Shown here piece after piece: positions 7,314-15,582 of a stretch of DNA of 64,000 nt. Location of the stretch: positions 372,001 through 436,000 of the forward strand of contig NZ_RWIU01000004.1 in the NCBI RefSeq assembly GCF_003944765.1. Direction: 5' to 3'. Below the pieces are notes generated by a model. The model did not search any database. It saw nothing but the letters and a program-made list of their open reading frames with translations, and had not been told where the DNA came from. Within the stretch, counting starts at the first letter, position 1. Each line of letters opens with the position of its first letter. This DNA comes from Hymenobacter perfusus. GTDB lineage: Bacteria > Bacteroidota > Bacteroidia > Cytophagales > Hymenobacteraceae. The position numbers were made by a program, and so were the translations under genes.

Positions 7314-9497
7314 ATGGCAGGCGGACCACTACTATCCGGCCGGGCCGGCGCGGGGGTGTCGGCAGTGCAACTGGAAACAGCCGCGCTGCGGCAGCCGGGG
7401 CCGCTCACGCGCATTGCGCTGGTGGGCAACCCCAACTCGGGCAAATCCTCGCTGTTCAACCAGCTGACGGGCCTCAACCAGAAGGTAGGCAACTTCCCGG
7501 GCGTAACCGTGGACCGCAAAACGGGCATCAGTCAGCTCACGGCCCAGCACCGGGCCGAAATTGTGGACTTGCCGGGCACCTATTCGCTCTACCCCAAAAG
7601 TCTCGACGAGAAGGTTATCACCGACCTGTTCTACGACAAAGCTAGCCCGCAGTACCCCGGCTTTGTGGTGGTGACGGTGGACGCCAGCAACCTGCGCCGC
7701 AACCTGCTGTTATTCACCCAACTGGCCGATATGGGCCTGCCCACGGTACTGGCCCTGAACATGATGGATGTGGCCGAGCAGCATGGCGTCCAGATTGATA
7801 TTGCGGCGTTGCAGCAGGAACTGGGCGTGCCCATCATCCCGATGAACGCCCGCAAAGGCGTGGGCATTACGGCCCTCAAGATTGTGATGGCCCAGATGCT
7901 GGATGCGCCCTCAGTGAGCTTTTACGAGCCTGAGGAAGCCTTACTGCCCATGATCCGGCAGATCCGTTACTACTTCAACCTGCACAACGACTACCTGGCG
8001 CTGCACTACGCCCACCAGTATCGCCACATCAGCCTGCTTTCCGCCGAGGACCGGGCCTACGTGCAGGAACTGACGGAGCAATATGGATTTGAGCCCACGG
8101 CCCGGCAGGCCCAGGAAACCATTGCCCGCTACGGCCGCATCAACGAAATCCTACTCAACTGCGTGTCGGTCACGCGTACTGAGCGCAACGAACCCTACAG
8201 CAACAAGCTGGACAAGGTGCTCACGCACAAGGTGTGGGGCTACCTTATTTTCTTCGGGGTGCTGTTCCTGATGTTTCAGGCGGTATTCGCCTGGGCCAGC
8301 TACCCCATGGAACTGATTGATGAGGGCGTAGCCTGGATCAATAGTCTGATCCAGACGAATTTCGATGGGCCGTTGGTGAACCTGCTGACGGAAGGGGTGC
8401 TGGCCGGTTTGGGCGGCGTACTCATCTTCATCCCGCAGATTGCCCTGCTCTTTGCCTTCATTGCGGTGCTGGAGGAAACCGGCTACATGGCCCGCGTGAC
8501 ATTCATGATGGACCGCATCATGCGGCGCTTTGGGCTGAATGGTAAAAGCATCGTGCCCCTTATTTCGGGGGTGGCCTGCGCCGTGCCAGCCATTATGAGC
8601 GCCCGTACCATTGAAAACCGCAAGGACCGGCTCATCACCATCTTCGTGACGCCACTCATGTCGTGCTCGGCCCGGATTCCGGTGTACACCGTGCTCATTG
8701 GGCTGGTGGTGCCCGATGAGTCGGTGCTGGGCGTGTTTAACCTGCGCGGCTTTGCGTTGATGGGGCTGTACCTGCTGGGCTTTTTCGCGGCTATTCTCTC
8801 GGCCTGGGCCATGAAGTTGCTGCTCAAAACCACCGAGCGGAGCTATTTTATCATGGAGTTTCCGGTGTACCGCTGGCCGCGCTGGAAAAACGTGGGCATC
8901 ACCATCGTGGAGAAGGTGAAAGCCTTCGTCTTCCAGGCGGGTAAGGTGATTCTGGCTATTTCCATTCTGCTGTGGGTGCTGGCCTCGTACGGGCCGGGTT
9001 CGGCTATGGAACAGGCCGGCAAGCGGGCCACTACGGAAGCCCGGCGGCAAGGCCTCACGCCCGCCGAGCTGGATTCCCGCGTAGCTTCCGAAAAGCTGGA
9101 AGCTTCCTACGCCGGCCACTTTGGGCACCTTATCGAGCCCGCTATTCGCCCGCTGGGCTTCGACTGGAAAATCGGCATTTCGCTGCTCACCTCGTTTGCG
9201 GCCCGGGAAGTGTTCGTGGGCACCATGAGCACCATTTACAGCGTAGGTCAGGACGCAGACCAGCTCACCGTGCAGCAAAAGCTGGCCGCCGAGAAAGACA
9301 GCAACGGCCAACCGTTCTTTACCCCGGCGCGGGCGTTTTCCCTGCTGGTGTTCTACGTGTTTGCCATGCAGTGCATGAGCACGCTGGCCGCCACCTACCG
9401 CGAGACCAAGGGCTGGAAATGGCCGCTGCTACAGCTGCTCTACATGACCGGTCTGGCCTACGTTTCGTCGTTGCTGGTGTACCAAGTGATGAAATAA
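7314..9497 (+). CDS. feoB: FeoB ferrous iron transporter
   Basis: Inner-membrane Fe2+ permease of 727 aa with an N-terminal GTPase. G1 loop GNPNSGKSS at residues 38-46, the G2 region around FPGVTVDRKTG, G3 DLPG at 85-88 and G4 NMMD at 149-152. A helical spacer follows to about residue 300. The membrane part starts near WGYLIFFGVLFLMFQ and contains two Gate domains (GFxxxGvxxFIPQ-like segment GGVLIFIPQIALLF and later VFVGTMSTIYSV), with the conserved cysteine-containing VACAVPAIMSARTI and PLMSCSARIPVY. Complete, ends in LVYQVMK. Partner of feoA immediately upstream. Confidence 0.96.
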   Translation: MAGGPLLSGRAGAGVSAVQLETAALRQPGPLTRIALVGNPNSGKSSLFNQLTGLNQKVGNFPGVTVDRKTGISQLTAQHRAEIVDLPGTYSLYPKSLDEKVITDLFYDKASPQYPGFVVVTVDASNLRRNLLLFTQLADMGLPTVLALNMMDVAEQHGVQIDIAALQQELGVPIIPMNARKGVGITALKIVMAQMLDAPSVSFYEPEEALLPMIRQIRYYFNLHNDYLALHYAHQYRHISLLSAEDRAYVQELTEQYGFEPTARQAQETIARYGRINEILLNCVSVTRTERNEPYSNKLDKVLTHKVWGYLIFFGVLFLMFQAVFAWASYPMELIDEGVAWINSLIQTNFDGPLVNLLTEGVLAGLGGVLIFIPQIALLFAFIAVLEETGYMARVTFMMDRIMRRFGLNGKSIVPLISGVACAVPAIMSARTIENRKDRLITIFVTPLMSCSARIPVYTVLIGLVVPDESVLGVFNLRGFALMGLYLLGFFAAILSAWAMKLLLKTTERSYFIMEFPVYRWPRWKNVGITIVEKVKAFVFQAGKVILAISILLWVLASYGPGSAMEQAGKRATTEARRQGLTPAELDSRVASEKLEASYAGHFGHLIEPAIRPLGFDWKIGISLLTSFAAREVFVGTMSTIYSVGQDADQLTVQQKLAAEKDSNGQPFFTPARAFSLLVFYVFAMQCMSTLAATYRETKGWKWPLLQLLYMTGLAYVSSLLVYQVMK

Positions 9498-9554
9498 AGT
9501 AGTTTTTAGTTAGTGGCTGTGGGCCAAAAACCAGCAACCAATAACCAAAACAAA
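9498..9554. repeat. Short intergenic repeat containing CCAAAAACCAGCAAC
   Basis: Gap between convergent feoB and the methyltransferase gene. It opens with AGTAGTTTTTAG and closes with AACAAACTACT, forming weak inverted ends. The core CCAAAAACCAGCAAC at 9524-9538 recurs, in opposite orientation, inside the cytochrome b5-like gene at 53756-53770. Confidence 0.45.
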
Positions 9555-10265
9555 CTACTGTCCGATCAGGAAGACGGCGGGCTGCTTGTGTATTTCAGGG
9601 AGGGGCTTCTTCTTCCAGCCAGCTACCGTGTCAGTGCGGATGTACTCGTTTTCGGCCGTGAGGCTGGCGGCCACGCAGAGGCGGGTGCCGGGGTGCAGTG
9701 TGCTGAGCAAATCCTCCAGCAGCGGCAGGTTGCGGTAGGGCGTTTCGATGAACAGCTGAGTTTGGTGCTGCTGCAAAGCCTGCTGTTCCAGCTTCTTCAG
9801 GGCCGCTATGCGCTTGCCCCGCTCGATGGGCAGGTAGCCGTGAAAGGCGAAGCTCTGCCCGTTCATGCCCGAAGCCATCAGCGCCAGCAGCAACGACGAA
9901 GGCCCCACCAGCGGCACCACTCGCACGCCGAGCTGGTGCGCCCGGCGGGCCAGCTCGGCTCCGGGGTCGGCAATGCCGGGGCAGCCGGCTTCGGAAATGA
10001 CGCCCCCATCCTGGCCCGCCACCAGCGGCTCCAAGGCCGCTTGGATCTGGGCCTCGGTGCTGTCCTTGTCGATTACGCTGATGCGCAGCTCCTCAATCAC
10101 GTGCTGCGGGGCCACACTCTTGATGAAGCGGCGTGCCGTACGGGCATTTTCCACCAGGAAATAGCGCAGAGCGGCCACGCGTTCCGCCACCTGCGGCGGC
10201 AGCACCTGGGCCGCCGTGTCGTCGGCCAGAATAGTCGGAATAAGGTAAAGCGTGCCGGGTTTCAA
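9555..10265 (-). CDS. RsmI-like SAM-dependent methyltransferase (tetrapyrrole methylase fold)
   Basis: Protein of 236 aa of the tetrapyrrole (corrin/porphyrin) methylase superfamily, closest by eye to RsmI, which 2'-O-methylates C1402 of 16S rRNA. Visible hallmarks: GTLYLIPTILAD at the N-terminus, GGVISEAGCPGIADPG at about residues 87-102, VVPLVGPSSLLLALMASG, and FIETPYRN. It is shorter than RsmI (about 280 aa) and lacks the C-terminal helical tail. In Bacteroidetes a shorter paralogue of RsmI is common, so the target may not be C1402. Cytoplasmic. Family certain, substrate not. Confidence 0.85.
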   Translation of the reverse strand: MKPGTLYLIPTILADDTAAQVLPPQVAERVAALRYFLVENARTARRFIKSVAPQHVIEELRISVIDKDSTEAQIQAALEPLVAGQDGGVISEAGCPGIADPGAELARRAHQLGVRVVPLVGPSSLLLALMASGMNGQSFAFHGYLPIERGKRIAALKKLEQQALQQHQTQLFIETPYRNLPLLEDLLSTLHPGTRLCVAASLTAENEYIRTDTVAGWKKKPLPEIHKQPAVFLIGQ

Positions 10266-10282
10266 AAGGGGAGGATTGAATT

Positions 10283-10372
10283 GTTGAATTGCTGGATGGC
10301 CGAATTGCTGGATGGCTGAATTGTTGGATGTGCAGTCTGACTGTCCAACAATTCGCTCCCCAGCAATTCAAC
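10283..10372. repeat. Direct and inverted repeat hairpin (GAATTGCTGGATGGC units)
   Basis: Three units GAATTGYTGGATG at 10286, 10302 and 10318 are spaced exactly 16 bp apart. Two pairs of arms form a nested hairpin: 10283-10295 with 10360-10372 (13 bp, GTTGAATTGCTGG) and 10318-10328 with 10344-10354 (11 bp). It fills the gap between two minus-strand genes and the outer arm covers the stop codon of the hydrolase at 10368. No T-run, so not a classical terminator. Confidence 0.6.
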
Positions 10373-11147
10373 TTCCGATAAAGGCTTTAACAAGCCCAAA
10401 TACTTCGTCAGGCTTTTCGGCATGCACCCAGTGGCCGGCATCCACTACGGTTTCTACCTGCGAGTTGGGGAACAGGGCCGGGATGCCGTGCAGCTTATCG
10501 TCGGCGTTGATGTAGTCGGAAAGGCCCCCGCGGATGAACAGGGCCGGTTTGAGGAAGGGCTGGGCGGCGGTGATTTCCTCGCCGACGTGCGCCATGCCAG
10601 CCGTCAGCACGGCCAGGTTGGGTCGCCAGGCGAAGCTGTTGTCGTCGCGGCGGTACAGGTTCTTGAGCAGGAACTGCCGGGTATCTACCTGCCGGATGTG
10701 CTGGGCCAGGGCGTCGTCGGCCTGCTGGCGGTTTTCCAGCGTGGCCAGCGGCACGGCGTTGAGGCCGGTAATCACGCTGTCTTGGTGCTCCATATCGGAG
10801 AAGCGCGGCGCGATGTCCACCACAATCAGCTTGCCCAGGTGCTGCGGATGCTCGAGGGCGAAGCGCATGGCTACTTTGCCGCCCATGCTGTGGCCCAGCA
10901 GCGTGGTTTCGGGGCCGAGCTGGAGCTGGTCGAACAGGCCCAGCACGTCCTCGCTCATCAGGGCGTAGGTATGCTCCGGGGCGTGGGGGGAGCGGCCGTG
11001 GTTGCGCAGATCGGCCACGATGACGCGGTGGCCGGCCTCGGCCCAGCGGCGGGCCAGCGTCTGCCAGTTATCCAGGGTGCCGAACAGGCCGTGCAGAATC
11101 ACCAGCGGGGAACCCTGCCCCATTTCGCGGAAGTGTAGTTGCAGCAT
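10368..11147 (-). CDS. Alpha/beta hydrolase, YbfF-like esterase
   Basis: Cytoplasmic alpha/beta-fold esterase of 259 aa. The oxyanion loop is VILHGLFGTLDNW (residues 16-28), the strand-turn motif VADLRNHGRS follows, and the nucleophile elbow GHSMGG puts the catalytic Ser at 87. LFIRGGLSDYI supplies the likely acid and DAGHWVHAEKP the catalytic His. The combination LHGLFG...DLRNHGRSPH is characteristic of YbfF/ABHD11-type thioesterases, whose natural substrates are acyl-CoA-like or unknown. The start at 11147 lies 7 nt after a CATCTTTG promoter-like motif. It follows the sensor kinase gene after a 190-nt gap. Confidence 0.88.
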   Translation of the reverse strand: MLQLHFREMGQGSPLVILHGLFGTLDNWQTLARRWAEAGHRVIVADLRNHGRSPHAPEHTYALMSEDVLGLFDQLQLGPETTLLGHSMGGKVAMRFALEHPQHLGKLIVVDIAPRFSDMEHQDSVITGLNAVPLATLENRQQADDALAQHIRQVDTRQFLLKNLYRRDDNSFAWRPNLAVLTAGMAHVGEEITAAQPFLKPALFIRGGLSDYINADDKLHGIPALFPNSQVETVVDAGHWVHAEKPDEVFGLVKAFIGS

Positions 11148-11154
11148 AGTCCTG

Positions 11155-11162
11155 CAAAGATG
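11155..11162 (-). promoter_or_regulatory. Probable -7 element for the YbfF-like gene
   Basis: CATCTTTG on the minus strand, one base off TAnnTTTG, ending 7 nt before the ATG. If used, the transcript is nearly leaderless. Otherwise the 11148-11339 gap shows nothing recognisable. Confidence 0.4.
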
Positions 11163-11339
11163 GGGCTTCGGAAATTGAATTGCCCGTCGGAACCTCCCCG
11201 TTACTAAGGCCCGATAGGCGGAGCGGAATGCAGATGACCGGACGCAGGAGGGCTCAATGGCGTTGCTGGACTATTCAGAATACTTGCGGCAGCTTCGCTC
11301 AGAGGCATATATTATTATCCTTATTGGCCTGCTGACAAC

Positions 11340-13235
11340 TCATTCCAGATGGGCAGCAGGCAGATTTACACACACTGTAGTGCCCTGCCCGGGGAGGCTT
11401 TCAATGGATAAAGCCCCGCCTTGCCGGTCAACGAAAGCCCGGCACAGCAGCAGGCCGAGGCCCGTGCCGGAACGCGGGCCGCGCAACGGGGCCAACCCAT
11501 CGGGGGAAAATAAGGTGGCTATCTGGTTCGGGGTCATACCGGACCCGGTATCCTGCACGCGCAGAACCACGTTGCCTTCAGTGCCCGGCTGCGCCCGCAG
11601 ATAAATGCTGCCTCCGGCCGGGGTAAATTTCAGGGCATTGCCTATCAGGTTACGCAGAATTGTTTCAGTCATGTGGGCATCGGCCCACACGGCCGCGTGC
11701 GGCGGGCAATCGAGGTGAAAGGTAATCTGCTTGGCCTCGGCGGCGTTGGTGTACAGGCGCGTGGCTTCCTGGTATAACTCGGTTACCAACAGTCGCCCGG
11801 GCCGAAAGGCCAGCTCGCCGGTCTGGTTTACTGCCCAGTTCAGCAGGTTATCAAGCAGGTGATTGAGCTGATAGGCCGATTGCCGGACCAATGCGGGCAG
11901 GCGGCGCAACCCTTCTTCGTCGCCTTGTTTGAGGTAGAAGTCAATGAGCTCCGTAACGCCGGCAAAGGAGGTGACCGGGCCGCGCAAATCGTGGGCGACA
12001 ATGGCATAGAGCCGGTCTTTGGAGGCAGCCAGCTGGCGCAATTCTTTCGTCACTTCTTCCAAGGCCCGGTGGTTGCTGGAAAGCTCGGCCCTACTGCGGC
12101 GGAGCTTGGTGTAGAGGTAGGCCATGCCACCCAAACCCAGCAGCAGGGCTGCAATAGCGCCCCACAACGCCCGGTTACGCTCCTGCATCACCAACTCCCG
12201 TTCCGTCAGCCGCCGGATCTGGTGTTCCTTGTCGGCGGTTTCATAGCGGGTTTGCAGGGCTGTGAGGGTCTGCACGCGCGAACGGCTGTTGAGGCTGTCA
12301 TTCAGGTCGCGGAATCGGCTTTGCCACTCGTAGGCCTGCTCAAACTGCTGGCGGCTCACGTTGATTTCGGCCAGCAGATTGTAGCTGTCCAGCACTCGTT
12401 CCTTGTAGTCGATCTGGCGGGCCAGCAGCATGGCGCGGCGGGTCAGCAGCTCGGCCTCCGGCAGCTCGTTCTGCAGTAGCAGCACCGTAGCCAGTAGTTC
12501 CAGATGACCGGCCTCAAACCGGTGGTTATGCAGGGGTTCAACAATGGATACTGCCTGCCGTAGAAGTCCTTCGGCCGTATCCAGCTGATTCATCTGCATG
12601 TAAAACGAGCCCAGATCGGCCAGGTACAGCGACTCGCCTGCCTGGTCGCGGGTGCGGCGGGCCAGTTGCAGCGCCCGCCGCGTGAAGACGAGGCCTTCCT
12701 GCTGCTGTTTCAGGTAGAAGTAGAGGTTGCCCAGGTTGCCGAACAGCATCAGCTGGCTGCGCACCTGCACATCGGGGCGGTAGGCGTAGGTGAGGGCGCG
12801 GCGGTAATTGCGCAGGGCAGCGGCCGTATCGTTCCGCTCGTGATATACCCCGCCCATACCGGTGTAGCTGCGCACCAGCCCATCGTTGGAGCGCAGCCGG
12901 CGCGCCAACAGCAAGGCTTCCTGTTGCAGCTGTAACGCATGAGGGCCATCGGCAAGGTTGGCGTAACAGCTGGCAAGGTTCAGCAACGCCCGAAGCAAGC
13001 CCGGAGAATGGTTGAGCCGCCGAGCCAGGGCCACGCTCTGCTCGCCGTACGGCAGGGCGTGGGTGGGCTCATTATCGTGCAGCGCGTAGCAAAGCTCGTT
13101 CAGGAGCCGTACCCGTGTTGTATCGGCGGGCTGGGTCCTGAGCTGGCGCAGCAAAGCCGGGACAGCCGCCGCACGGGCTGCTACCGTACCAGTAAGGCAA
13201 CAGAGCAAAAACGCAACCAGCAGGAAACGCCGCAT
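11340..13235 (-). CDS. Orphan sensor histidine kinase with periplasmic TPR repeats
   Basis: Membrane sensor kinase of 631 aa. Signal peptide at residues 1-21, then about seven TPR-like helix pairs (about 40-320; e.g. ALLNLASCYANLADGPHAL and LGNLYFYLKQQQEGL) predicted outside the inner membrane, a coiled region 325-355, one TM helix (357-377), a short coiled coil, and the kinase core. The H-box is AIVAHDLRGP (phospho-His 415), the N-box NLIGNALKFTP near 530, and the G-boxes DTGSGM and GTGLGLLLC near 565 and 595. No response regulator lies nearby, so its partner is elsewhere. This TPR-kinase architecture is frequent in Bacteroidetes. Signal unknown. Confidence 0.9.
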   Translation of the reverse strand: MRRFLLVAFLLCCLTGTVAARAAAVPALLRQLRTQPADTTRVRLLNELCYALHDNEPTHALPYGEQSVALARRLNHSPGLLRALLNLASCYANLADGPHALQLQQEALLLARRLRSNDGLVRSYTGMGGVYHERNDTAAALRNYRRALTYAYRPDVQVRSQLMLFGNLGNLYFYLKQQQEGLVFTRRALQLARRTRDQAGESLYLADLGSFYMQMNQLDTAEGLLRQAVSIVEPLHNHRFEAGHLELLATVLLLQNELPEAELLTRRAMLLARQIDYKERVLDSYNLLAEINVSRQQFEQAYEWQSRFRDLNDSLNSRSRVQTLTALQTRYETADKEHQIRRLTERELVMQERNRALWGAIAALLLGLGGMAYLYTKLRRSRAELSSNHRALEEVTKELRQLAASKDRLYAIVAHDLRGPVTSFAGVTELIDFYLKQGDEEGLRRLPALVRQSAYQLNHLLDNLLNWAVNQTGELAFRPGRLLVTELYQEATRLYTNAAEAKQITFHLDCPPHAAVWADAHMTETILRNLIGNALKFTPAGGSIYLRAQPGTEGNVVLRVQDTGSGMTPNQIATLFSPDGLAPLRGPRSGTGLGLLLCRAFVDRQGGALSIESLPGQGTTVCVNLPAAHLE

Positions 13236-13416
13236 CGGTAACGGTGGGCAACAGGCATGAGTAAGCCCGGCAATATCTCCGCTAACCGAAGCCTATGACG
13301 GGGTAGAGGTCATCCCAACAAATATAGTCAGCTGTCCGACTTGAATAAGCGGGCGAAAAGAGCGTTTGAACGAGCGAAAAAGTAAACTGAACCGTTTCGC
13401 AGTGGTAGACGTCAAC

Positions 13417-14010
13417 TCAGATCCAGCAGAACCAGCTGCGCCGTCTTTCCAGCGGGGTGTTGCGCAGAAATTCGGTCAGGGGCTCCAACTTCGTGAGTAG
13501 TGAGGTGAGGGTAAGTACCTCACCCGTGCGCAAATGCAGCTGCAGGTAGTTGTACGGACTCCAGAATAAACGCTCCGACTGGCACGTAACCCGTTCTACC
13601 CGCACCAGGTCGCTTTTGCCGAACGGAATGTGTCGCGCGCCCTCGTACACTTCCAGGATATTCTGCTTGGGGTCGAAAACCAGGGTGGTTTCCAGGTTGC
13701 GGGCGTAATAGCGGGCATGGAGCACGAAGGCCGGCACCGAAAATCCCAGCACCACGGCGGCCACGGCCGTCAGCAGGACCAGCTCATAGGCCGCTAATGT
13801 ACCGGCGTAGAAGAACGAGCCCAGAAACGGCAAGCCCACGCCCAGGCACAGCAAAGGCCAGAACAACAGGGAAAACTGCCGCATAAACGTGGGGCGATAC
13901 GCCCGGCTTTTACGCCCGAAAAGCCCGGTAATCAGCCGTAAGCCCACAATAACAGCGGTAACAACGGCAGCTATTTCCAGCAGCGGGCGCAGAAAGGAGA
14001 GAAGCTTCAT
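13417..14010 (-). CDS. Membrane protein of unknown function
   Basis: A 197-aa protein I cannot assign to a named family. It has an N-terminal hydrophobic segment (about residues 10-30), then two adjacent helices (about 46-67 and 72-98; FSLLFWPLLCLGVGLPFLGS and LVLLTAVAAVVLGFSVPAFV), followed by a soluble beta-rich C-terminal half (about 105-190) beginning ETTLVFDPKQNILEV. That layout resembles a membrane-attached PH-like domain, but this is a guess. It starts 72 nt after the selD stop on the same strand and may be co-transcribed with it. The 13236-13416 gap downstream of the kinase start shows nothing recognisable. Confidence 0.7.
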   Translation of the reverse strand: MKLLSFLRPLLEIAAVVTAVIVGLRLITGLFGRKSRAYRPTFMRQFSLLFWPLLCLGVGLPFLGSFFYAGTLAAYELVLLTAVAAVVLGFSVPAFVLHARYYARNLETTLVFDPKQNILEVYEGARHIPFGKSDLVRVERVTCQSERLFWSPYNYLQLHLRTGEVLTLTSLLTKLEPLTEFLRNTPLERRRSWFCWI

Positions 14011-14082
14011 GGAAAGGCTACTACGACTGTCGGCCCCGACGGATAGCCATCGGGGCCGACACGGACGCGTTCAGGTTAGGTA

Positions 14083-15144
14083 TTAAGCGCCTACAATAAT
14101 CCAGGGCTCATTGGCCACGTGGGCGCGCAGGGTGCCGAAGGACTCCAGCGTCAGGCCATACTGCTCAAACACGGCTTGTGCCGCGTCCCGGTCCGCTGGG
14201 TCCACGCATACCAATAGGCCGCCCGACGTCTGCGGGTCGCAAAGCCAGGCGCGCTGCTCGTCGGTGATGGAGCCAACTTTGTGGCCGTAGGAATCCCAGT
14301 TGCGCACCGTGCCGCCGGGAATGGATTTCTGCGCATAGTACTCGGCCGCCTCGGGCAGCAGGGGCACTTTCCCGAAGCTGATTTCAGCCGTGAGGTTGCT
14401 GCCTTCACACACTTCCGAAAGGTGGCCCAGCAGCCCGAACCCCGTTACATCGGTCATGGCGCGCACGCCGGACAGCTGGCCCAGCTCCGCTCCGATTTTG
14501 TTGAGCTGCATCATGCTGTGCGGGGCAATCTGCGCGTGTTCAGGGCGCAGAATACCGCGTTTCTGGGCCGTGGTAAGCATGCCTACGCCCAACGGCTTGG
14601 TAAGGTACAGCTCGCAGCCGGCCGTGGCGGTGTCGTTCTGCTTGAGGTTCTTGATATCGAGCAGCCCTGTGACGGCCAGCCCGAAAATGGGCTCCGGCGA
14701 GTCGATGCTGTGGCCACCGGCCAGCGGAATGCCGGCCTCGGCACAGATGCTGCGGCTGCCTTCAATTACGCGGCGGGCCACTTCGGGCGCGAGCTTATCA
14801 ATGGGCCAGCCCAGCACAGCAATGGCCATGACCGGCCGGCCGCCCATGGCATATACGTCGCTGATGGCGTTGGCCGAGGCAATCCGTCCAAAATCATAGG
14901 CATCATCCACGATGGGCATGAAGAAGTCGGTGGTGCTGATGATGGCCTGCCCGCCGCCGATGTCGTACACGGCCGCGTCGTCGCGGGAGGAGTTGCCCAC
15001 CAGCAGCTGCGCATCGTGGGGCTGCGGAATGCTGGTATGCAGAATCTGGTCGAGGACTTTGGGCGCGATTTTGCAGCCGCAGCCCGCGCCATGACTGTAC
15101 TGGGTGAGGCGAATTTCTTCGGTGGGTTCAGCGGAAATAGGCAT
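14083..15144 (-). CDS. selD: Selenide, water dikinase
   Basis: SelD makes selenophosphate from selenide and ATP, the selenium donor for modified tRNA and selenoproteins. With the ATG at 15144 the protein is 353 aa and starts [20 protein letters not shown]. That aligns with the E. coli N-terminus, placing the catalytic Cys at 22 and the essential Lys at 25 in GAGCGCK. Other blocks: [53 protein letters not shown] and [11 protein letters not shown] farther in-frame ATG at 15231 would overlap the VOC gene and is unlikely. Cys rather than selenocysteine is used. It lies 31 nt downstream of the VOC gene and in the same run as mnmH. Confidence 0.95.
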   Translation of the reverse strand: MPISAEPTEEIRLTQYSHGAGCGCKIAPKVLDQILHTSIPQPHDAQLLVGNSSRDDAAVYDIGGGQAIISTTDFFMPIVDDAYDFGRIASANAISDVYAMGGRPVMAIAVLGWPIDKLAPEVARRVIEGSRSICAEAGIPLAGGHSIDSPEPIFGLAVTGLLDIKNLKQNDTATAGCELYLTKPLGVGMLTTAQKRGILRPEHAQIAPHSMMQLNKIGAELGQLSGVRAMTDVTGFGLLGHLSEVCEGSNLTAEISFGKVPLLPEAAEYYAQKSIPGGTVRNWDSYGHKVGSITDEQRAWLCDPQTSGGLLVCVDPADRDAAQAVFEQYGLTLESFGTLRAHVANEPWIIVGA

Positions 15145-15175
15145 AGGAAAAGTCAGTGCGTGCGAAGAAGAAAAG

Positions 15176-15568
15176 TTATAAAGCCCAGGCTGTCTGTTGC
15201 AATACCACCCGGTACCCATCGGGGTCCTCAAATGTTATCCCCAGCTCATTCCAGTACGGATTATACGCCGGAACGGGCTCGAAGCCGGCTGCTTTCATTC
15301 GGGCTACGGCCGTTTGCCATTCGGCTGCATCGGGTAGGTAAAAAACCAGCAAATGGTCTGGTGAGGGTGCACGACCGGTGGTGTGTGTGGATTGGTGCGT
15401 GAATTCCAGGTGGTAAGGAGCCAGTGGGTGCCCCAGCATTACCCCATCAAAGCCATTGTGCGCCGTGAAAGCCGCCAACTCCTGAAAGCCCAGACCATTG
15501 CGGTAAAAGCGGAGTAAGGCGGCAATATTGTCCGTAGGGCGGGCCACCCGAAGTACTGGGATTGACAT
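15176..15568 (-). CDS. VOC family (glyoxalase-like) protein
   Basis: Small cytoplasmic protein of 130 aa with the vicinal-oxygen-chelate fold: two beta-alpha-beta-beta-beta modules at about 4-60 and 70-126. [22 protein letters not shown] opens the first, YHLEF supplies a candidate metal Glu, and [18 protein letters not shown] closes the second with the usual DPDGY turn. Candidate metal ligands on the first strand are not obvious, so catalysis is uncertain. It sits between mnmH (14 nt away) and selD (31 nt), which suggests co-transcription but not necessarily a role in selenium metabolism. Specific substrate unknown. Confidence 0.85.
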   Translation of the reverse strand: MSIPVLRVARPTDNIAALLRFYRNGLGFQELAAFTAHNGFDGVMLGHPLAPYHLEFTHQSTHTTGRAPSPDHLLVFYLPDAAEWQTAVARMKAAGFEPVPAYNPYWNELGITFEDPDGYRVVLQQTAWAL

Positions 15569-15582
15569 AGCAGATGACCTAC

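Noticed and set aside
10283..10372. Possible small CRISPR array
   Set aside because: Only three units at 16-bp steps, no spacers of proper length and no cas genes; better explained as a hairpin repeat.
11859..12479. Plus-strand open frame opposite the sensor kinase
   Set aside because: Shadow of the kinase gene, with no start context or conserved motif.
14083..15231. Longer SelD starting at 15231
   Set aside because: It would overlap the VOC gene by 56 nt; the ATG at 15144 aligns with the E. coli SelD N-terminus.
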